A stretch of DNA of 64,000 nt from a virus. Under the pieces are notes generated by a model. The model saw only the letters and a program-made list of their open reading frames with translations. It was not told where the DNA came from and did no database searches. The position numbers and the translations under genes were made by a program. Shown here piece by piece: positions 57,801-64,000 of this stretch. Within the stretch, counting starts at the first letter, position 1, and every line of letters starts with the position of its first letter. The DNA lies in the IMG/VR virus record IMGVR_UViG_3300018080_000112, positions 79,942 through 143,941 of that record; one strand, given 5' to 3'.

Positions 57801-60363
57801 TCGGTCCATCCGTGGCATTGATTACGATTGTGTTCTCAGTGCCTGGGAGACCACTCGCGGCTTGATAATTCGTATTAAGACCCGAAAGACCACTACCACC
57901 CGCTGTATTCCATGCCGCACCATCATAATACTGGATCTCGTCATCTGTGGTGTTGTAAACAATGGAACCAGCTTGCGGAGAAGCAATCGCATTTCGTTGT
58001 GTCGTGGTAAATTCAACAAGGCGAAGATGGGAACCGGATGTTGCCTGACCGACCTCCACACGAGTTGTGTTCGAGTCTCCCAAGTAGACAAGACCATCCG
58101 TCACCCCATCACCACCACGAACATAAGCATTTCCACCAGGACCTCTAGTGCCAGTATAGGCTCCTGAATCCCCTCCTCGGACATATATATGACCCGCAAG
58201 CCCCGGCTCATTATGCGCCCCACCACCTACTTGATCCCCGCCGTCACCACCTTTTATTGTAAGATGTCCGGCATCTCCCGGACGTTCATGACCATCACCG
58301 CCGTCACCAGCGGAGAGAGTCATCGCACCGCCATCGCCAGCCCACAAAGCATTGTTGATGGTGTTTCCATTCCCAGCCTTGACGCTAATGAGACCACCGT
58401 CACCAGATCCGTTCCCCGAATTCGCAGTACCTACAGAGCCGACAATATAAAAACCATAACCAGCTAAGCGAGTGGGGTTCGCCGCTCTTGTGGCTCCTTG
58501 GATTAGGAGACTGTCTGGGCTAGTGGCGGTGTCAAACTTGGCTATAAAGTTCTCGGAGGAAGACCCCCACCGAACGGAAATGTTACTGGCAAGAGTCAGA
58601 CCGTTACTTGTCAGATCAACACCACCACTGATGTCCACGTTGTTCGGGATGGTAACCTGACCATTACCCACAAACGTGATTGGTGGATTGGTCGTGGAGT
58701 TTCCGATGTAGATGTTCCCGGTAGATGAGGCGGGTGTGCCAGAGGTTCCACCTAAATACACGTCCCCGTGGTAGCCACCGGAACCCGTGACTCCCGCACC
58801 TCCGTTAATTTCAACGTTTCCCCCGTAGACGTTAGTGAAGTTCGTGCTGTCACCTACGTCGCCACCAAGAATAAAAACAGCGCCGCCAGGACCCACAGCG
58901 CCGGGGGAGTTGCCACCTTTCCCACCTGATAGTACAACTGATCCGCCGTCTCCGCCCACACCTCCAAACGGATGGGGGCAACTACCGCCCAATCCGCCCG
59001 TTAAGTTAAGGGTGCCACCGTCGCCGCCTCCGTAGTATTGCTCACTTCCTCCACCACCAGTACCGCCAACGAGACTTGTTGGTCCAGCGTTGCCGGGGGC
59101 AGAAACAGTGCTGTAGCCAGGGCTACCTTGGATCAGAGTGCTATACCCCGTTGGGTACACAGTAGTGTGCCCCGCGATCTGGAACTGACTCCCTGTAAAC
59201 CGGATGCTGAAGTCATTGCCTGATCCGAAGTAGACAGGAATGTTATCTGCAGTTGTCATACCTACCGTTGTAAGGTCTAAACCCCCCGTCATGTCTACGT
59301 TAGGAGAGATGGAAATTTGCCCTGCCCCAACAAAATCAACAGGGGGATCACTTGTGAGGCTACCGATTTCTATAGCACTTGTTGTGTGTGCCGATACCCC
59401 ACGCCCAATGTAGATAGCCCCCCCGTCTGTGAGGGAGTCACCAACACCACCGTTGAGGTAGACAGAACCGCCAGTTCCATTTGTCCCGCTTGCCCCTCCT
59501 TGAAGAGTAGCTGACCCACCCGTTGCCACAGTAGTCAAATATGCACCACCAGAACCACCTACAACTTCGACAGCACCACCTACACCGCCCCCTGGTCCAG
59601 CCGCAGAATCACCGCCGTCACCACCCGCCAACGTAAGCAGACCACCGACACCACCAAAATAAGAAGATGTGCAGTCACCGCCGTCGCCTGATTTGATGGT
59701 GGTCGCACCGCCAACACCCGGAGGAGTCGATAAAGTGACGCCATTTGAACCAAGGATGTTGGTGGTGTAGCCTGTACCGCCAGACTGTGCCCCCAGCAAA
59801 TTGAACGTACTTCCATTGAACGTCGCAGAAAAATCATCACCCGTACCAAATGACAACACTTGCGAATCATTGAACCGCATAGCGTCTGTGCTTCCGCCAT
59901 TCGCCAAAATAATCGGTCCATCCGTCGCGTTGATGTCGATCTGATTTTCCGTTCCAGGGAGACCAGACGCCGCCTCATAATTTGTATTCAGACCCGAGAG
60001 ACCACTACCACCCCCTAACGCAACCCACGCAGACCCGTTGTAGACCTTCGGTTCTGTGTCCGAAGTGTTCCACAACAACATCCCCGTCGCTGGAACCAAA
60101 TAAGCCTGTTCCGTATCAGAAAAGCTGGCAAGACGAAGCGTGGACCCACGCTGACCCACGCCCGTCCCTGTACCAGTTTCACCGATCAGTAAGCCCCCTC
60201 CGTTTGCGGTTGAGCGAAGGGATGCCGCTCGTAATTGAGCATCGCCATAATGGATCGTATGACCTCCGGACGTATCGAACTGACCATGTGTATTCACCAC
60301 AGGGTCTGTCGAATGCGTGGCTGTCTCGTTCTTATTAAAGGCTACGCCTAAATATTCCGACAT
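54859..60363 (-). CDS. Giant tail fibre, glycine-rich repeats
   Basis: A 1834-residue protein behind AGGAGATGAG. The N-terminal part shares the attachment domain of the 785-residue fibre. Long tracts of GGxGG and LxGGxGG units (about 200-330, 430-560, 690-770, 1000-1070, 1180-1340, 1650-1800) resemble polyglycine-II bundles known from phage S16-type adhesins. Between them the module GLNTNYxAASGLPGTEN...DGPIIL...RF...FG recurs, with LRLVEFTTxQRxAIxSPQAGS later. The pieces look shuffled copies. The C-terminal end (WGGVPAAVGGYGKGTLWID) is a distinct domain. The size implies a very long tail fibre. Confidence 0.82.
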   Translation of the reverse strand: MSEYLGVAFNKNETATHSTDPVVNTHGQFDTSGGHTIHYGDAQLRAASLRSTANGGGLLIGETGTGTGVGQRGSTLRLASFSDTEQAYLVPATGMLLWNTSDTEPKVYNGSAWVALGGGSGLSGLNTNYEAASGLPGTENQIDINATDGPIILANGGSTDAMRFNDSQVLSFGTGDDFSATFNGSTFNLLGAQSGGTGYTTNILGSNGVTLSTPPGVGGATTIKSGDGGDCTSSYFGGVGGLLTLAGGDGGDSAAGPGGGVGGAVEVVGGSGGAYLTTVATGGSATLQGGASGTNGTGGSVYLNGGVGDSLTDGGAIYIGRGVSAHTTSAIEIGSLTSDPPVDFVGAGQISISPNVDMTGGLDLTTVGMTTADNIPVYFGSGNDFSIRFTGSQFQIAGHTTVYPTGYSTLIQGSPGYSTVSAPGNAGPTSLVGGTGGGGSEQYYGGGDGGTLNLTGGLGGSCPHPFGGVGGDGGSVVLSGGKGGNSPGAVGPGGAVFILGGDVGDSTNFTNVYGGNVEINGGAGVTGSGGYHGDVYLGGTSGTPASSTGNIYIGNSTTNPPITFVGNGQVTIPNNVDISGGVDLTSNGLTLASNISVRWGSSSENFIAKFDTATSPDSLLIQGATRAANPTRLAGYGFYIVGSVGTANSGNGSGDGGLISVKAGNGNTINNALWAGDGGAMTLSAGDGGDGHERPGDAGHLTIKGGDGGDQVGGGAHNEPGLAGHIYVRGGDSGAYTGTRGPGGNAYVRGGDGVTDGLVYLGDSNTTRVEVGQATSGSHLRLVEFTTTQRNAIASPQAGSIVYNTTDDEIQYYDGAAWNTAGGSGLSGLNTNYQAASGLPGTENTIVINATDGPIILDNTNPSLTALRFEDGMYASFGDNDEGNIVFTAANLFDIGTTSGTSATHPVQLITGFITSGSNASGVLTLSSGDNQGTGNSGNVFLKSGSVTSGTSGNLSVAAGGVTTGTAGTTTVEGGPATGAATAGGTTYLRGGSSSGTGNGGNAYVDGGAGTAGGGTDGVLYLGNQHTSSIVYGSVASATHLMYLDPGNASAFIIRETATDYLTFDASSNWVSFGVDSRHEDGIKANFGTGLDAYWYWDNAAREMTLGCVAHTVADELGHTIAIGAGAAADASGSTPAGIGGTVVLAGGTGGNASTTSGGIAERGGDIQLGGGTGGIGNTNNTTSAVGGGVSIFGGQGGEETLGSGTSGTGGPVSIVGGTPGAYAGGGSPGDGGPVLILGGFDENSIGGVQSGDASMLGGPALNVAGNLPGDALVAGGQNRVVDGTGGDAYLEGGESLSVTDGAGGDAYVRGGAGLVSSSPGNHGIVYIADQETTSVIVGNNSDEPILYSYAHFQFVETHNGTRNIGLQVPTYAGASIPTIPTYQQTGDLVYDDTNDDLYAYTGAGWQIIGGASTGGGGTLDQAYDYGGPGVGKKINVDSGPVELEHTAAADNTLYLQERYNSSNTAPVLYIQFDDSEGTDTYTGFHYGMIVDYSTMGSWNLSTGTNYGISVLGKSGATNGTQVGSAYDLNLDRAMDIHYDVPIRLTNVATGSSTDYTHIGSTLTSGNPDAKTFYIQSSVAANDTAGMGAIIQGGIGGTGTVGAGGVGGNSRLYGGAGGATATGGAGGAGGAVYLFGGIGGNSTGGGNGGAGGGINISSGIGGSGASDGASGSVLIYSGIIPTSTSSGTGVVTFSSGAIVPAGNSADTGAVNLVSGGTLGTGDTGAVSIYSGTTTTGTTGNVSMYAGIPTGAGTRGNAGVAGKGLVLGADDDEVTFTGTTSPTGGGNLKFAWGGVPAAVGGYGKGTLWIDVVNGKLYINTGNNTTATWTVVGRQT
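57905..58085. repeat. DNA repeat unit shared by the two giant fibre genes (copy 1)
   Basis: Encodes the module LRLVEFTTTQRNAIASPQAGS, with YYDGAAW after it. The matching stretch near 63005-63200 in the next fibre gene is alike at DNA level, roughly three quarters identical by eye. It offers a site for recombination between the genes. Confidence 0.65.
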
Positions 60364-60405
60364 CGCTCATCTCCTGCAGAGGAAACCTATATATAGTAAA
60401 CCTGA

Positions 60406-63400
60406 TTAGCTTTGTGATCCGACCTTCACCCAAGCATCAGGACTTCCTTCCTGGAAAATCCACATCACGCCGCCTTCATTTCCACCGGTCTGATCAATGT
60501 CGATCCAGATGCTTCCGATACCAGGTGTGCCAGTTGGGTCACCAGATCCCCACACCATGACAATCCCGTTAACGGAGTCAATCACGATCTTCGCAGTCGC
60601 ATTCAGACCCGTGAGGTCAAGCTGGCTCGCTGTGACGTTCACATTCCCTTGCGTACCTGAAGCGGAGGTTCCCGTGGTCAGATTCACATCACCCGAGTCA
60701 CCCGAACCCGCAATCACATTTCCAGTGGCTACTGTGACATCACCAGAGTTTCCAGCCGTTGCTCCTGTATCTACGATACCACTTCGAATCTGGATCGGGT
60801 CCGTTGCAGCTAACCGCGTCACAGTCCCGATATCGAACAACGATCCTGTAAAGTAAATATAACCATCACCACCCGTTCCGAAATCAAGAGCCATGCCGTC
60901 CTGGAACAACATCGCAGTATCAGAACCGTTCGTATTGTCCATGACAATCGAGCCATAAGACGCGGTGTCTATCTCAATTGTGTTGTCATTCTTCTGGTAA
61001 TTCGTGTTGAGACCAGCACCAGCACCCGCCGCGAGCCACCACGTACCATCTGCACGGAACCACAAACCTTCATTACCATCATCATTTCGAACAACCAGGT
61101 CACCATCAGCCGAATTTGTGACATTCGCCACCGCCGCTGTGGTTGTCGGTGCTTGAAGACCCACATTAGCGATGTGACCATCCGTCTCAAGACGACCGTG
61201 GAAAGTTGTTACCGGACGGTCAGTCGTGTTACTGATGTGAATCGCAGAGGTTTTTCCGTTGAAACTGTAACTTCCCTCTGTGTTTGTAAAAACAGATCCT
61301 AAGTAAACAGCACCATCTGTTCCACCGACTGATCTATGATCGCCACCGGCAATGTGAACGTCCCCACTGACACCTGTCGTGCCTGTACCAGCACCACCGG
61401 CTAAGAAAGAATCACCACCATCACCGCCGTTTGCACTGCCACCACCAGCCTCCCCAGCAACAAAGTAGACGTTTCCTCCAGGACCATCATCAAAGGTTGT
61501 ATTTCCATAACCACCAATACCGGCGAAGAATCCAACCCAACCACCGTCTCCTGGTCCGTTTGTACTCGCCGCCGCTGCGCCAGCAAGAGAACCGGCACAC
61601 AAGAAATAACCACCGTCACCCGCAGTTTCACCAGCGGCGGTTCCCGCTGCACCACCACCGGAAGGTTCAAACACAATCCTACCGCCATTTTTTGCGGCTG
61701 TGTTGGAGTGAGCCACATACACAGATGTTCCATCTGGTTGTGTTGTCCACGCAGAAGAAACCGTGGCGAGTCTTGTAGACCCCACATAGTCACTGACAGA
61801 TCGTGTTTGACCTGACCCGGTTCCACTGGTGATTTCTATGTCATACCCGTTGTAAAAATCATCAACATCACTAGCAGTTGCTGCTAATGTAATGGTTGAC
61901 GCACCACCCGCTTGAGCCGTTGCGCTTTCTGACGCAGGACCAGCCGTACCACACTCAACTCCGAAAGACAGACCAGGAGCCTGTACGCGACTCTCAGTGT
62001 CCCCTTGTATTTTAATGTATTTCGTAAACCCGTTGTTCCACCCGGTTATGTGTGGGTCTGTGGAAGCTGTGCTGTTCCAGTAAATATCTGTGTTGTTCTC
62101 CTCAAAGAGAAGACCACCAGACCCCTTCATCGTTGTCAGCGGATTGTCTGTGCTATTTCCGATCTCGATTGCACTGGTGTTCTGATCCGCGATGTACACC
62201 AACCCATCTGTTCCTGTTGGTTGCGTGCCGCCACGGAGATAAATACTACCGGGTGTCCCGCCGCTCAAGGGGTCAGCACCACCCTGAACAAAAACATTTC
62301 CGGCTGTTCCCGCGCCAAGAGTTGAACCACCGATAAGCGAAGCGCTTCCGGCTTGTCCTGTGGTTGTACCACCACCAGCAATCGAAGCTGTTCCAGCACT
62401 CTGAGCAGTAGAATTTCCACCGGACATTGTGACGTTTCCGCCAGCACCTTCCGTACCGCCACTCGCAGAGCCAGCTTGACCGCCATAGATACCGACGTGA
62501 CCACCGGCACCACCTGTGGTTCCAGTGTTTCCATCACCACCTTGACCACCATATATTGTAACGCCACTTCCAGCACCACCGGCTCCTTCACTGGCGAATG
62601 CTGATCCACCTTGACCGCCTTGCAGCAAGAAATCACCAGCATCACCCGCGCCATAACCAGTAACTGCGTTTCCACCATTCCCTAACCAGAATGCAACTGC
62701 GCCGCCCTCACCAGCATCCGCGCCACTGGCAACACCACCGTCTCCCGCCTGGAGATAAAAGTCATCACCAGCCGTCGCCGCCGCCGCTGTAGAACTAATA
62801 ACAGCCAAAGTTCCAGCCGTGGTTCTCTGCATCTGCCAGTTGGTCCCTGTGGATGTACCGAAACCAAGCTTCATATCATTGTTGAAACGGAAGGCTGTGT
62901 TCGATTCTGTCCAGGTCCCTGTGTCAGCGATTGTGATCTCACCATCTGTGTTGTCCATCGAAATGGTGTTATCACCAACTTGGTAATTGGAATTTAATCC
63001 CTCCGCGCCACCGGCGGCTTCTACCCATTGTGTTCCATCATAATATTGAAGGGTGTCTGTGGTTGTGTTGTAAACCATAGAACCAGCTTGGGGAGAACTA
63101 ATCGCATCTCGTTGCACAGTTGTAAATTCAACCAGACGAAGATGAGAGCCAGAAGACGCTTCGCCGACCTCGACACGAGTTGTGTACTGGTCGCCAAGAT
63201 AAACATTTCCATGAGAACCAGCCGCGTTTGACTGACCACCGCGAATTCGAGCATTTCCTATCGTACCAGTGCCAAGCAAGTTCGCGCCGCCATAAACAAG
63301 AGCATCTCCCGCAGTACCAGCCCCTGTCGCCGCACCGCCCCAAAGAAATGCTGACCCCCCAGAACCTGTTGCCGTACTACCACCAACTACAGAAGAACTT

Positions 63401-64000
63401 CCCGCTTGCGAACTTCCAGAAGCACCACCTGCAAGCGACGATAATCCGGCTGTTCCAGAAACAGTAAGACCTGCAGTAATAACAATATCGCCAGACTGCT
63501 GTGTATCTGATTTACCTGCCGTTATAGTAAGCTTACCACCGTCTCCCTCAACACCTGTGCCAGATGACGTTGCGCCGTCTCCGGTTAAGATGTACATCCA
63601 ACCGCCGTCACCGCCTTGTTGCGTTCCAGCACCCGCGCCGCCACTTCCCGAAGTGAGATTAGTAGTGCCTCCGTCACCGCCACGACCATTACCAGAGAAA
63701 GCGACCTGACCGTTGCCTGAACCAAGTGTGGCATTTCCGCCGCCGCCAGCATTCACACCGTTTCCAAAACCACCAATTCCACCGGTAATCGATACCAGAC
63801 CCCCATTCCCTGCAGCTTGAGTAAGTGTTCCGTTACCGCCAGCCCCGGCAACTAAAAAAGCGTCTCCACCTTCGCCGCCGCTACTAGCAGAAGCCACGCC
63901 TCCTTCCTGGGCACTGATATGGATATCGTAACCTTCAGTATCATTAGGAGCATCAGCATCCGCCTCAATAAGTAATCTACGAGGAGAAGTCTGTAACTCC
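60406..64000 (-). CDS. Third giant glycine-rich tail fibre, cut by the right edge
   Basis: An open frame of about 1198 codons with no stop to the right window edge; GTG at 63897 is internal and the true start lies outside. The visible protein repeats the modules of the fibre at 54859-60363: GGxGG tracts, GLN(T/S)NYQxxDNTI, LRLVEFTTVQRDAISSPQAGS, and ends WIDIDQTGGNEGGVMWIF...AWVKVG. The last domain is like the C-terminal WIDVVNGKLY of the neighbour. It is therefore a paralogue, probably of the same fibre set; the two may be alternate or stacked fibres. Confidence 0.8.
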   Translation of the reverse strand, partial: ELQTSPRRLLIEADADAPNDTEGYDIHISAQEGGVASASSGGEGGDAFLVAGAGGNGTLTQAAGNGGLVSITGGIGGFGNGVNAGGGGNATLGSGNGQVAFSGNGRGGDGGTTNLTSGSGGAGAGTQQGGDGGWMYILTGDGATSSGTGVEGDGGKLTITAGKSDTQQSGDIVITAGLTVSGTAGLSSLAGGASGSSQAGSSSVVGGSTATGSGGSAFLWGGAATGAGTAGDALVYGGANLLGTGTIGNARIRGGQSNAAGSHGNVYLGDQYTTRVEVGEASSGSHLRLVEFTTVQRDAISSPQAGSMVYNTTTDTLQYYDGTQWVEAAGGAEGLNSNYQVGDNTISMDNTDGEITIADTGTWTESNTAFRFNNDMKLGFGTSTGTNWQMQRTTAGTLAVISSTAAAATAGDDFYLQAGDGGVASGADAGEGGAVAFWLGNGGNAVTGYGAGDAGDFLLQGGQGGSAFASEGAGGAGSGVTIYGGQGGDGNTGTTGGAGGHVGIYGGQAGSASGGTEGAGGNVTMSGGNSTAQSAGTASIAGGGTTTGQAGSASLIGGSTLGAGTAGNVFVQGGADPLSGGTPGSIYLRGGTQPTGTDGLVYIADQNTSAIEIGNSTDNPLTTMKGSGGLLFEENNTDIYWNSTASTDPHITGWNNGFTKYIKIQGDTESRVQAPGLSFGVECGTAGPASESATAQAGGASTITLAATASDVDDFYNGYDIEITSGTGSGQTRSVSDYVGSTRLATVSSAWTTQPDGTSVYVAHSNTAAKNGGRIVFEPSGGGAAGTAAGETAGDGGYFLCAGSLAGAAAASTNGPGDGGWVGFFAGIGGYGNTTFDDGPGGNVYFVAGEAGGGSANGGDGGDSFLAGGAGTGTTGVSGDVHIAGGDHRSVGGTDGAVYLGSVFTNTEGSYSFNGKTSAIHISNTTDRPVTTFHGRLETDGHIANVGLQAPTTTAAVANVTNSADGDLVVRNDDGNEGLWFRADGTWWLAAGAGAGLNTNYQKNDNTIEIDTASYGSIVMDNTNGSDTAMLFQDGMALDFGTGGDGYIYFTGSLFDIGTVTRLAATDPIQIRSGIVDTGATAGNSGDVTVATGNVIAGSGDSGDVNLTTGTSASGTQGNVNVTASQLDLTGLNATAKIVIDSVNGIVMVWGSGDPTGTPGIGSIWIDIDQTGGNEGGVMWIFQEGSPDAWVKVGSQS
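63005..63200. repeat. DNA repeat unit shared by the two giant fibre genes (copy 2)
   Basis: Counterpart of the stretch near 57905-58085, encoding LRLVEFTTVQRDAISSPQAGS and YYDGTQW. Same orientation, so recombination between the copies would delete the intervening fibre parts. Confidence 0.65.

Noticed and set aside
54859-63897. Antisense open frames within the fibre genes
   Set aside because: They result from the Gly/Ser/Thr-rich codons lacking stop triplets on the other strand; no ribosome binding sites or coding-like residues.
1-64000. tRNA or rRNA genes
   Set aside because: No cloverleaf-like or T-arm (GGTTCRANNCC) pattern noticed in gene-free stretches; a dedicated tRNA scan would be decisive.

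Overview
The window is part of a large tailed-phage (Caudoviricetes) genome. It carries a phage-type replication and recombination set (family A DNA polymerase, DnaB-like helicase, short DnaG-like primase, gp32-like SSB, RecA, SbcD-like nuclease, SF2 helicase), virion and tail-fibre genes, tight ATGA-type overlaps and almost fully one-directional (leftward) coding. No ribosomal, host-metabolic or integrase genes are seen. The host cannot be named from sequence alone. The monomeric B12-dependent ribonucleotide reductase and the GG(T)N19TGTCTCTA promoters are the best handles for finding relatives.

Layout. 1-3.7 kb: small unknown genes plus arrays of a 15-bp iteron. 3.7-5.6 kb: nrdJ, the only long rightward gene. 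5.6-16.3 kb: a 1005-residue protein with sixteen CxxCxGxG motifs, small zinc-binding proteins, two proteins sharing a C-terminal tag, an SbcD-like nuclease and a methylase-like gene. 16.5-25.3 kb: RecA, SSB, a probable recombination mediator, DNA polymerase with an intein, and a sigma-like factor. 25.3-28.6 kb: a CobT/CobS-like VWA + AAA pair. 28.8-33.2 kb: primase, helicase and small genes. 33.3-39.3 kb: unknowns, a J-domain protein, an SF2 helicase. 39.5-64 kb: virion module with a beta-helix protein, membrane zincin, broken DNA methyltransferase beside an HNH gene, bacterioferritin, and three very long repeat-rich fibre genes.

Regulation can be read directly. Nine copies of a promoter-like element (GGT, 19 nt, TGTCTCTA, identical spacing in all nine) sit in front of gene blocks: eight point left, one points right at nrdJ. 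The phage sigma-like gene itself has a TTGCTG-17-TATAAT promoter of the host type, suggesting a host-sigma to phage-sigma cascade. A 13-bp perfect palindrome GTTAGGWCCTAAC lies at ten gene junctions. Iterons with a 31-bp period flank two of the phage promoters.

Most notable: (1) a polA intein in which a complete EDxHD/Vsr-like endonuclease with its own ribosome binding site is encoded in a different reading frame while the intein frame stays open; (2) a shared C-terminal peptide, roughly LKxS(M/I)(R/K)(R/K)REExS(D/E)W, at the ends of four otherwise unlike proteins; (3) the promoter, palindrome and iteron families; (4) a bacterioferritin inside the virion module; (5) a DNA methyltransferase with an amber codon exactly at the catalytic DPPY tyrosine next to an HNH gene that truncates a second methyltransferase 5' end.
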